This document shows positions 24,809 through 35,313 of a stretch of 64,000 nucleotides of DNA, one piece after another. The stretch comes from Anthoceros angustus. Its lineage: Eukaryota; Streptophyta; Anthocerotopsida; Anthocerotales; Anthocerotaceae. A program made the translations under genes and the position numbers. The DNA lies in NCBI GenBank assembly GCA_010909165.1, contig MU008155.1, forward strand, positions 310,001-374,000. Direction: 5' to 3'. The notes below the pieces were generated by a model, which was given only the letters and a program-made list of their open reading frames with translations, ran no database searches and was not told the DNA's origin. Within the stretch, counting starts at the first letter, position 1. Every line of letters begins with the position of its first letter.

Positions 24809-26550
24809 TGATATGAGCAAGATAACCAAAATTGGAGAAGGAACGTATGGAGAAGCTTTCAAAGAAGGCGACACTGTTCTGAAGATTGTACCAGTTGATG
24901 GGAACTTTCGCGTTAACGGGGAAATACAAAAAGGTATACCCAATCTGTTCAGTGCTTTGGACCATTCGCGTCAGGTGAAATTTGTCAAATTCAGACGTTG
25001 CTCACCACATTTTTGCAGACTTCTGGTGAACTCTAAGACGAGTTGCTTCTCTCCAGCACTTTGAACAAGTTGCAGCTGCCAAAAAGTTCAAACTTTTCTA
25101 GTAACTTCATCACCACTAAGGGGTAATAATCGTTTGTCTGACTGAGAAGGCAAAACTGTGGGTGACGTCTCTTTCTGGCAAGGTGGTGTATTATAGCAAG
25201 CAATGATCACCACTGCTGCTATCAGGATAAAGTATTGTCGAGGAGAGTATGACGAAGACCTAATCCGAGCATGGGAGGAGTGGGATAGCGAACAGACATC
25301 AGAGAATGATCATCCAATGTCTTTTCCAGAACAACAGGTTTGCCTTGCTTACATGACTATCACTGACAATGTTTCCTATGCTGTCTGCGTCTCTGGTGAC
25401 TGTTCTGGATGATGTACATCCAGTACTTTTCTAACTTTTGGCGGGAATTAGCGATATGTCATTTTTATCCTGGCAGATGGGGGGCAGGATTTGGAAAGCT
25501 TCGTTCTCGCAGACTTCGATGAAGTTCAAAGCCTGCTTGTTCAGGTAGGGCTAATTGTTCACTGCGCACTCTTTCCAGTCTGATGCATGCTATATCCACA
25601 GCTCTGCAACTTTTATGCCTCGGCGCAGGTTGTTCTCTCTCTTGCTATTGCAGAAAATGCGTGCGAATTTGAACATCGGGATCTCCATTGGTAATCCATC
25701 TCATCCCTCAGTTATGATCTCCTTAAGCTTGCTGGTATCGTGGGAGTGGCAGTTCCAGGGCTGTCAGTACTTCGATGAACAGACCAAGGGAGGTGCAACT
25801 TGTTGCAACACTGTTATGCAGGGGGAAACTTGTGCTAGCTAGAACTGAGGACTACGCAAAGGCTTATTGCTTGGATGGAAATGCGCTACGGACTAGGACG
25901 TGTGGGTTGTCGTTGCCAATAATTGACTTCACCCTTTCACGAGTGAATACAGGTGCCGACATTTCTTGAGTTACCAGCCACCCGAAAAGAATCTCCCTTT
26001 CTGACCACGACTACAATGTCACGTTTATGTTTCTCGCAGGAAGGCAAGTTCTGTTTTGCAATCTGGGAGCCGATCCTGCAATTTTCGATGGAATACCGAG
26101 AGATATTCAGGTACCCAGCATTCTCAAAGGAGCGTACGGAGTTGCGGGCAGTTGGTTTAATTAGAGTGCCTTAATTGCAGGCAGACACGTACCGAGGGAT
26201 GTTGAAGATAACACAAGGACATTGGGAGGGAAGGTTTGCCTTTGACACAGCAACACCGTTCTTCTTATCACCTCGACGCCTGTGTACCACTATGAGGTTC
26301 TCAGTAACATGTAATGATCTAACAGGTTTCCCAAGACAAATGTTCTGTGGATCCACTACCTTGCCAGCATTGTCATCAGCAAGAAATCTTTTGTAAGTTA
26401 TCTTCCGCGCTCGTCCAGTGCATGACAGAAAAATGTCTAAGCACTTCGTTTTGGTTTATGGTCCTTGTGAATCGTTTCCCAGAGCTTGTCCTTAACTTGT
26501 GTTTCTTTAGAACCTACCAGCTCCCAATAGCTACTAACGGTTTAAATACT
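24809..26550 (+). pseudogene. Haspin-like histone kinase, damaged and 5'-truncated
   Basis: Haspin phosphorylates histone H3 Thr3 in mitosis. Consecutive exons encode the kinase domain: KIGEGTYGEAFKEG (glycine loop, 24809-24933), DELLLSSTLNKLQ (near 25.03 kb), YDEDLIRAWEEWD plus SENDHP (near 25.24-25.34 kb), GGQDLESFVLADFDE (near 25.48 kb), EFEHRDLHW (catalytic HRD, near 25.67 kb), PIIDFTLSRVNTG (the haspin DFT in place of DFG, near 25.92 kb), ADTYRGM and FPKTNVLW (near 26.2-26.35 kb). Defects: an in-frame TAA at 25034-25036 just before DELLL; a phase clash between exons one and two; Lys where the HRDLHWGN asparagine belongs under the best splice; and no exons for the usual long N-terminus, where a Copia element now lies. 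The C-terminus is short. I read it as a pseudogene. Sequence errors could explain one defect but hardly all. Confidence 0.7.
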
Positions 26551-26565
26551 GAAATACCAATAACA

Positions 26566-28717
26566 TTAATTTATACTTGATCCTACATATGACCCTGAGG
26601 GCGCTGCTGAGGCGGCTGGGTTGTTAACTTCTGACTGCTGAGGATTTGCATTGTTTGGCTTGAAGACAACCATGTCGCCTGGAAACAACATACCGATCAT
26701 TCTTTTTTCCACAGAGGTGCTTGCCAGCAGTAATGTCTGGCTTGGCAGTTGAATCACAGCACACAATTTCTTTTCTGCCAGCTGAACGAGGAATCCATGT
26801 GGACTCGGCGTCCTAAAAGCCAAAACCTCTGCTTTTCCCTGAAACTCTTTGCTGTTCATGAGTTCCTGTTCAATGAGCCTCATTATCTGAATTGTAGAAG
26901 GCCAGTCTGCAGCAAGTGTTTCTGGTGACGTACTCGGTCTGTAACACTCTAAGTTGCAAATACGCACAGGTTTTCCTTGACGGAGACCTGCTAATACGCC
27001 GTCCCACAGCTTTGCATACTTTACTCCAGTTGCCTGAGTAGACTGTGGAGCCAGTTGCTGTGGATTCGCCGGTGACTGGCCGAGTGTATGCTGAGGTTGG
27101 AATGGCTGTTGAAGAGTCTGCTGTGAAGTTTGTGTGATCGAAGATGGTTGCAAGCTTTGAGTAGGCTGTGCCATGTTAGAGAGAGTACCAGTAACTCCTG
27201 GTAATCTGTTTGCACCAACTCCTCCAACTTGAGTTGCTGCTCTGTTCGGAAGATTACTTCCTGATGTCAAACCCCCTGCGCTCCGTGAATTAGGTTGGCC
27301 AATAGCTCCAGTACCTAGACCCCTTACCTGGCCAAGTCCTCCAGCCAGCTGACCATTCGGAATGCTGACAGCAGTAACCTCAGCCCTGCTCATCATCAAG
27401 TTTGCTGGCTGCATTCCAAAGGGACGCAACCCATTTGCAACATTTCCCTGTCCTGCAATGTCTACCTGCAGACTACTGACACCCACTTGACCTCCAAGTG
27501 TATTAGGTCCAATTCCCATAGACGCCTGGCCCATAGTAACTCCGGGGAAGGAGTTTACCCCAGTTCCCTGAGACGATAGGATATTTGCAACTCCTGGAAG
27601 CTTCCATCCGCACCCTGCAAAGCACCATTGTTGGCCCCTCGCGATACTTGTGTGACTGCATGGTAACCGGTTGACAGCACGTTTGCGTTGGAGACGAGAG
27701 AGGTGCTTGTCACATCCTCCTGCTTGACCACAACATTTGAGACAGAGTTCAAGGTATCCTGTACTGCATTGGTGGACGGGGCCATACCAGTGCTGATCAC
27801 AGGTACACCTGTTCCAGTCGTCATCTTAGTATTAGTAACCAAGACAGGTGGCAATCCTGAAGAAATCTCCATCTTAGCTTTTCCCGTAGGAACGCTGACT
27901 GAATGTCCTGCAATTACACTTGCCGTTTGCCCTGACGTGAGCGGAATGTCATGAAGTTCAGCTTTCGAGACTGGAGGCAGAGAGGAGTTGTTCCCATTGA
28001 TGCCCAAAACAGCACGGGCCTCCCAGAAACCATCAGAAAGAAGAACTGTATGGTAGGGATACTGCTTGGGGACAATGACTTCTGGGTCAGTTGACCTTGA
28101 GTTCCGCTTGGCCAAGTTGTAAACCGCGCGCAGCTGAGGAAGTCTTCTTGGGCAAATCACTGACAAGGAGACATAGCATTGAGGGAACCACTTGGCCACA
28201 TCCTCTGAATCAGCAAGGCGCCACTGTCGTGTCTCTGACTCTGAGGTGTTAGAGTCGCCATTAAAACTAATAGGTGGGGTGACGACAGGCTTTGGTATGC
28301 TGCAGGGAGCAGATGTAGCTATCAGGAGGACGTGCTTCTGCCTGTCGGATCCAGTTACGTTTGCCACACTTTGCCCTGGAATACACATGAGAAGAGCCTC
28401 TGCCAGCCCCTCGGCCATACCCACTTCCCCAAACCCTCCCCACTGAACTGAATGTTACAGAGCCATTGAAGGAAGATATCCATATTGCTGGTCCAGCCCA
28501 CCTGCTGTACCAACCCTGCATGATTAGCATGATGGCTGTTGAACAAAACCAAACCAGTTTCTCCTGGGGTAACTGACAATTTCTGCCCATTAACATCCTG
28601 ACCATAGAAAGCTCGGACAATTTTCTCAACATACTCCCTGTGTATATGAGGCCATTGATATCCCAAAGCAGCTGTACTTTCAACCACCACTACCAGCTGA
28701 CGAAGTTGAGATGCCAT
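26566..28717 (-). pseudogene. MED25: MED25 (Mediator subunit 25) copy, intronless and frameshifted
   Basis: MED25 is a Mediator subunit that binds transcription factors through its VWA and ACID domains. The start at 28717 gives MASQLRQLVVVVEST, followed by the VWA region (GLVLFNSH, GWTSNMDIFLQWL, MAEGLAEALLMC), a middle region (WFPQCYVSLSV) and a Gln/Pro/Gly-rich linker. The ACID region follows (YAKLWDGVLAGLRQG, KKLCAVIQLPSQTLLLAST, MIGMLFPGDMVVFKPN). About 2.15 kb carries no intron, whereas plant MED25 genes usually have many. Two frameshifts break it. One is at 28438-28441, where a run of four C replaces the five C of the partial copy at 29.64 kb. The other is near 27.58-27.60 kb. It converges on the haspin remnant with almost no spacing. 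An expressed single-exon gene with sequence errors is the alternative. Confidence 0.7.
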
Positions 28718-29215
28718 CTTGTGTAACATCGCACAGGCTGCATGACAGACCCTGCTCAACCTAAATTGCCATGACGAGGACTCAGATCATTCAGTTAGAC
28801 AACTCTGATCCCATGGTGTTGCTCATGCAGAACTGTTCCACGAAGCAGAAACGAGACCTGCGTTCCTTCCGCAAGCGAGTCCTGCTCTATGATTCCGCCA
28901 AAGCGCCAGTGTCGGATGACTTCTTCCACGATATATGGCTTCAGTCATAGGGCTACGACGCAGTGTGTAAGGACTTTGACGCTGGAAAGAGCAGCATGCG
29001 TGGAGAATTTTACTGCTCGTCGTAGCGATTTATACGAACAATGCTGTCTTACGGTTTCATCTTTTTCTGCTTTTGGCGAGTCTTACTTCAGTTACTTTTG
29101 CCGAGTTAATGCTGTGGGGGTCTGGGTTAACTTCTGCTGTTTAATGCTTGGCCGCTCCAGATAGGGATCGTGGCAGAAGCAGTCATGCATTTTACCCTCA
29201 GAAAGTTTGCACTGA
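28718..29215. other. Spacer between the MED25 copy and its partial duplicate
   Basis: About 0.5 kb with no recognisable gene. A retrocopied MED25 would not bring its own promoter, and I see no clear TATA box placed for the 28717 start. Confidence 0.4.
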
Positions 29216-29660
29216 CGTAATCGGAAGCTCGGGAAGTTCAGCTTTCGACGGGCCTCCCAGAAACCATCACAAAGACGAACTGTATGATAGGAATACTGCT
29301 TGGGAATAATGACTTCTGGGTGGGTCAGTTGACCTAGAGGGGAGTCTTCTTGGGCCTATCACTGACAAGGAGACGTAGCAGTGAGGGAACCACTTGGCCA
29401 CATCCTCTGAAGATGCAAGGAGCCATTGCCGTGTCTCTGACTCCGAGGTATTAGAGTCGCCATTAAGACTAATGGGTGGGGTGACAACAGGCTTTGGTAT
29501 GCTGCAGGGAGCAGATGTAGCGATCAGGAGGACGTGCTTCTGCCTGTCCGATCCAGTTACGTTTGCCACACTTTGCCCTGGAATACACATGAGAAGAGCC
29601 TCTGCCAGCCCCTCGGCCATACCCACTTCCCCAAACCCTCCCCCACTGAACTGAATGTTA
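29216..29660 (-). pseudogene. Partial second copy of MED25
   Basis: Direct duplicate of about 27.95-28.44 kb. It encodes QFSGGGFGEVGMAEGLAEAL, the VWA tail and WFPHCYVSLSV, then loses the segment that matches LRAVYNLAKRN, and frame is lost. It keeps five C at 29640-29644, where the longer copy has four. It has no start codon and neither the linker nor the ACID part, so it is a fragment. Confidence 0.9.
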
Positions 29661-29682
29661 GTCGAGAAATGGGAAGGATTTT

Positions 29683-29712
29683 GGCAGACCATACCTGCAT
29701 CCGAAACCCAAC
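29683..29712. repeat. 30-bp patch identical to a phosphate-transporter splice junction
   Basis: These 30 bases are identical to 31801-31830, which spans the intron 5/exon 6 acceptor of the PTB transporter gene (shared core GGCAGACCATACCTGCATCC). The patch lies exactly between the MED25 fragment and the 100-bp satellite array. Confidence 0.9.
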
Positions 29713-29714
29713 CT

Positions 29715-30060
29715 CATGGGACTTGGTACTCCACAACTTGTATCATGGTGTGTCTAAGCTACTTGCACCAAGGGCATTCAACACACATTCACATGAGACG
29801 TAATGTTTCCAGGTCATGGGACTTGGTACTTCACAACTTGTACAATGGTGTGTGTAAGCTAGTTGTACCAAGGGCATTCAACACAAATTCATATGAGACG
29901 GAATTTTTTTTTGTCATGGGACTAGGTGCTTCACAACTTGTACCATGGTGTGTGTAAGCTAGTTGTACCAAGGGCATTCAACACAAATTTATATGAGATG
30001 AATTTTTTCTTGTCATGGGACTTGGTATTTCACAACAAAGTGCGTACCACGTTAGTACTT
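29715..30060. repeat. 100-bp palindromic satellite, about 3.5 units
   Basis: Units begin with CATGGGACTTGGTAC or close variants at 29715, 29815, 29915 and 30014. Each unit pairs CTTGGTAC with a downstream GTACCAAG across about 35 bases and ends with GGGCATTCAACACA. Another copy sits inside the Copia remnant near 23977. The fourth unit is cut off after TTTCACAAC. Confidence 0.9.
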
Positions 30061-31071
30061 AGCACGGCATCTTCCACAATCTCTCAATGGGAATGATGAA
30101 AAGTCTCTTAGGCCCTATGGAGCACAAACACATAATATGTACTTTGTCATTCAGAATCTCTGAATGGTAATAATGAAAAGTCTCTCCTGAACCACAGACA
30201 CGTTAATACTTTGTCATTCACAATCTCCCAATGGGAATAATGAAAAGTCTCTTATGCCGCTTGCTTCATGAAAGGCAGTACACAAACACACCACAGTCAT
30301 AGGGTGTTCCTCATCTCATAGCTCTGGACGGGCAGTCATAGGGAAGATGGGATGTGTGTGAGAAGATGTGATGACCCCACGGGTATGGAGAGTTAAGATG
30401 GCATGGCGCAAAGAGAGTGCATTGGCTGCTAGTTGGTGGGCATGGAGCATGGAACATGGCACAGACGAGGCAACACTTTAGAAGAATCTTAACGACTCGG
30501 AGAGGATAGTGAGACTCGGAGAGGATAGTATTAACCGGGAAATATATTATATGAATTTAACAAGTGGTATTTATAGTGTATGTGCAGCTCCGGGCAGACG
30601 TCTTGGGAGACCATCGAACTGAAGATTTGAAGGGTATGATCCACGACTCACACCCACCGCATACTATTTTGACGTCAAAACAATGAAAAATTTGACCGCT
30701 ACAATTAAAATTAAAATTAAAATTAAAATTAAAAGAAAAAGAAAAAGCAAGCTCCAGGCTTGGTCTGCTTCATAGTGAACATGTCCCGTGATTCCAGGTT
30801 GAGGCTGATTACACATACTAGGTTGTACATGATAATGGTACACTCTGAAGAAGAACAAGTCTATTATAGCCACAAGCTGTCACCCTTCTCTGATCATACT
30901 CGGTTGTTCGTAATAATGGTACACTCTCAAGCCTTCATCGAGGGATGACATGTATGGCAAAGCGTACATACAAAAGCAAGGCACACGTTGCCGCAAGGTC
31001 GAGGAATGTCGGTGGGTGCAACGTGGTCAGACAAGCAACTAATTTGGATTTTGGAGCCATCGGCAAGCGAG
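30061..31071. other. Gene-free spacer with short repeats
   Basis: AATGATGAAAAGTCTCT-type phrases recur (near 30.09, 30.17 and 30.24 kb). An AATTAA-type microsatellite lies at about 30702-30735, followed by a GAAAAA run. A pair of related 'ACTCGGTTG...AATGGTACACTC'-type phrases occurs near 30.82 and 30.90 kb. No gene is supported. Confidence 0.5.
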
Positions 31072-33828
31072 CTAAGGGAAGCTTACAGATCGATAAGCTT
31101 TGGGGAGCAGAGTGGGTGCCGGGCACGATGCTGGACTGCTGATGGTAGCAGAGACATTGCTGTTGCACACTGGAGCCCCCCGGTAGACCGTGTTCTGCCC
31201 CAATGTCAGCACTGAGTACTGTTGCACCAGTGCCAGAGACTTGTACACCGATTCCAGGACTTGGTCCACAGATACTGCCAAACACAGCACAGTGTTAAAA
31301 AATGGTAACTCTCAGCTGCTGCTGCAGCCAAGTCGGCAAAGTATGAGGGCCATCACAATCCTGAGAATCTATCAAGGTGAGAAAAATACGCATTGTGCAA
31401 ACCTGTTTGCCTCTTCTTGGTGTTGGTGAGGTCCTTGGCAGTGGCAGCAGCAGCATAGATGGAGGCATTGAGGCTAGTCCATTGCTGTTGGGTCAGGTTC
31501 ACCAGCACCCCATCCGCGCTGGCTTGCTTGAAGGAGTAGAGAGTGGTGTTGAAATCCTTGAACACCGAGGTACTAAGCTCCACCATGCGGTCCTCGTACT
31601 TGTCCACCTGCCTGCCTGAAATCGCCGACGGCGCATATATCCCCTGAGAGAAGACGGCCGCTACACACAGGCCGATGACGAAGAGAGTCGATACCCACGA
31701 CGCAAACTGCTTCAGGAACTGATTCCAGTTCACTCCCTTGGCCCCTTCCAGCAGCCCCACGCCCACGATGGCTCCCGTGATGCACTGGCTGGACGAAGTG
31801 GGCAGACCATACCTGCATCCGAAACCCAACATCAGACATCATCGACATTCGAAGCAACGCCATGAAACAGAAGGAGCCGGGCATGCAGCACGATGTATGG
31901 AACCACACTCACTGAGCAGCGATCATGATGACGAAGGCAGTGGCCAGCTCCGCGGAGAACCCCCTGGTCGGGGTGAGCTTGGCGAGCTTCACGCCCATGG
32001 CTCTGGTGACGTTGTAGCCGTAGGTGGCCAGACCCACGACCAAGCCGATGGCGCCCACCAGGATGATCCACACCGGAGGCTTCACATTCTTGCTCAGCGC
32101 CCCCTTCTGGTACACATCCCAGATGGTGGCCAGCGGACCGGCCATGTACCCAACCTCCCCGGCCCCGTGCGCGAAGATGACGCAGATGGCCGAGAACACC
32201 TGCAGGTAGCTGAATGCGTACTCCACTCTGGGCTCGAACACCTCCGCCTGCTCGTGGATGTCGTGCACCACTGCGTCCGTCTTCACCACCTTGTGGATGT
32301 CCACGTCCAGTCCGTGCGTCACCGCCTTGGTGGCCCTGCGCACCCAGCCCCCGGCGCTTCGATTCACACCGACAGCGGGATCCGCGCCTTCCCCGACCTG
32401 ACTCATCTCCACATCCGGCAAGCTCATTGTCGCTGTCGCAGTCGCTGTCGCTGCCCCGACCGCCCTGCCGTCGGCGTCGAATTGCTTGCCGGCCATCCTC
32501 CTGAGCAGCGGCAGCGCGATGAAGATGGTGAGCAAGGTGACGCCCCCGGCGACGACGGCCGAGATCCAGGCCGCCTTGCTGTCCGTCCAGTCGTCATTCG
32601 TGGAAAGCGTCTTCTTGGCTCCCTGCAAGGATTGTGATGGTCGTGGAATGCCAACATCGTCGTCATCCATCCAACCCAACAGTAGTGTCTCGGGAAGAAG
32701 GGGTGCGTGAAGGTTTGCGTACCTTGGTGAAGACGAAGTAGACGTTGATGAAGGTGGTGACAAGCACGAATGGCGGGAGCACCCAGAAGGAGAGCGCGTA
32801 CGCGTTCTGGCGGCGGAGCACCAGGACGCGCACCAGGAAGAAGATGAGAGCGGCCGCGGCGGCGCTCAGGATGGGCGCGATGAACCACGACAGCACGATG
32901 GCGATCACGCCCTTGTACGGCGGGAATAACGCGTCGTCCTTCTTCGCCCACACCACGGCGTTCTTGCCGTCCCACACCAGTGCGAACCCGATGATTCCTC
33001 CGACTGCGCATCGAAGCATGCATTGCATCGGATTGGATTGAGTTGAATGGGTGGAATCGTGCATTGGATTGCATCGAACCGGTGGTATGCCATGATGCGA
33101 TGCAGTCGCAGAGGGTGATGAGATCGGTGATGTCGGATGAAAGCTTTGTGGACTTACTGATGGAGTGCGTGGAGGAGACGTTGAGGCCCCAGTAGGAGGT
33201 GAGCACAAGCCAGACTGTTCCCACGCCCAAGGCGCAAACCATGCCATAGGCGTACACCTCGGGGTCGCGGGTGAAGCTGTTGATGTCGGCGATGCCGGAT
33301 GCAATCGTGTTGGTGGACACCCGGCCCAGCAAGAGCGCGCCGGCGAACTCGAACACGGAGGCGATCTGGAACAAGAAGACGACGACTCACGACTCAGTAC
33401 TGATTCACGATTCACACGTTTCACGATTCACTATTCACACGATTCACGACTGTATGCGAGAGCCTAAAGCACAGACATGGTTAGGAATCGCAGCGCTGGG
33501 AGGGAGCGAGGGAGAGAGGAATGTTAGGGTTTACAATCACAGCTTGGCGGAGCGTGAGAGTCTTGCTGCCGACGGAGGTGCCGAAGGCGTTGGCCACGTC
33601 GTTGGCGCCTGCGGGAGGGAGCGAGCAAGCAAGCAGCAACAGAGGGAATGTCAGTGCCGAATCTCAAGAATCTGGAGAGGACTGGAGAGGACCGGAGAGG
33701 GCTGGAGGGGACTGGAGGGGACTGGAGGGGACTGGAGAGAAGTGGAGAGTGCCTGTTCCCCAGCCGAATCCGAATGCCACGACGGCTCCCACCACGACAA
33801 GCCACAGGTACTCCGGCAGCTCCGCCAT
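31072..33828 (-). CDS. PTB/PHO4-family phosphate transporter
   Basis: Membrane phosphate symporter of the PHO4/PiT (SLC20-like) family, the PTB group of streptophyte algae and early land plants. Probably Na+- or H+-coupled Pi uptake at the plasma membrane (family knowledge). Seven exons on the - strand: 33828-33753, 33608-33535, 33365-33158, 33003-32723, 32622-31913, 31812-31403 and 31274-31072, summing to 1962 nt (653 residues). The N-terminal signature GANDVANAFGTSVGSKT is near residues 25-42. Its C-terminal counterpart YGLPTSSSQCITGAIVG is at the start of exon 6, and THSI precedes exon 4. Many hydrophobic segments flank a hydrophilic central loop in exon 5. Intron 1 appears to use a GC donor (CAG|GCACTC). 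ATG at 33828 gives MAELPEYLWLVVVG, leading straight into the first membrane segment. Confidence 0.92.
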
Positions 33829-35313
33829 GATGTGTCGAGTGTCGATCGGAATCGGAGTCCGGAGCCGAAGTTGGAGCCGGCCTCGGCTGCAGCCTGCATC
33901 TGAGATCCTCGGGGGCCGCCCGGCGCAGGTTTATGCGTCGAGCTACCCCGAATCCCTGCCGGCATATGCCTCCCACCTCCCGAATTTCCCCGCTGGGAAA
34001 GTGGATATGCCGCAGCACCTTGACCCCCCGACCACCGGATATGTATACCTCTTGCAACGCACGGCCACACGCGGGCCCCACCACCATCCTGAGCGCTCTC
34101 TCCTCCACATACGCGTCTCTGGCCGCGTATATGACCGACTACCGGACGAATCACGAATCACGAATCGGGGCTTGGACGCAGTTGTTCCGCAATCCGCACT
34201 GACAGTTTTGTCACCATTCCAAACCGATGTGCGAAGAAAGCATTCCCCCATCGCCGAGCAAAGCTTCAACATTTCGCAGACCTGGAAATCCGAGGCATGT
34301 CTGGCTTGGGAGGTGTTCCAAGCATGCTTCAGCCCTCGGTATTCTCAGCCATTTCCGCGGAAGGCGCTTCGTGGAGGTGTGCTTCAAGGTGAGGGAACCC
34401 TGGTTTCGTTGGAAGGTTGAAACAAAAGGAAAGAAAGAGTAGAAAGAAACGCACCCGGTAGCCGGTGATGTATGCGGCCAAGAGAAGCGTATGTGGAGGG
34501 GAGGGATTTAGCGGAGGGCATGGGTTGCCATGCCATGAGCTTGGCGGGGCCCGCGTCTGTCCAGCTGATCGAGCCCTACTTTTGCACACGGCCCGCCAGC
34601 AAATCTGTGTACGGTACGGCAAGGACGCCCTCCGTGCCTCTCAGCTTGCCCCTTGGAAGATCTGCCTACGGTGGAGAATCTTGAACATCGTTTACTTTGG
34701 TCTGCCTTGCACAGTACTGCAAGTCTGCAACATTATAATCCATTGTAAAAGAATAAAAAAGTCTGCAGCATTGCAGGGGACGAAATTGGCCTGATAGGAA
34801 AACATTGGAGGGGGGAAAAAAAGAAAAAGGAAAAAACATTGGAGGGCCTCCGAGGGCAGATAATGGACTCCCAAGAGTATAGTGTGTAGGAAGCCTCCCA
34901 TGGCATGTCATGCTTGTCATGTGCTGGGGAGAGTAGAGTTGAAGTGGGAACGAAGAATGAAACTATAGACCTGCGTATGCAAGTTCACAGAGGAGACCTC
35001 TGCAGCATCCCCATTTCCTTTGGAATTCTGTAGAACATGCCCATTTCCGTTGGAATAGCATTGGTTCCTCCTGGTACGGGTCTCGGGTAGCTTGCCTGGC
35101 CTTGCCTCCTCTTTTCGAACCACTACACGGTATGTGGCCTGCTTGGCTTCAATCTCACAACCCCGTCCTGATCCTGAAATCGTCTGACCTCAGCAAACCT
35201 GGTGCTGCAGATACTATTCTAGCGGATGTAGAGATGTAGAATCATGGTACAGAGTAGTTGGGATTTGGGGTTTTGCGTTCAGGGCCGGCTTGGGTGCATA
35301 GAAACGTTCCAGC
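33829..35313. other. Spacer between divergent transporter and PPR genes
   Basis: About 1.5 kb containing the upstream regions of the PTB transporter (leftward) and PPR 1 (rightward). No coding segment with recognisable similarity is present. An A-rich tract (AAAAAAAGAAAAAGG) lies near 34.82 kb. Confidence 0.5.

Noticed and set aside
32024-33903. Several long + strand frames over the transporter
   Set aside because: They are antisense to exons whose - strand frame gives a PHO4-family protein with exact phase sums.
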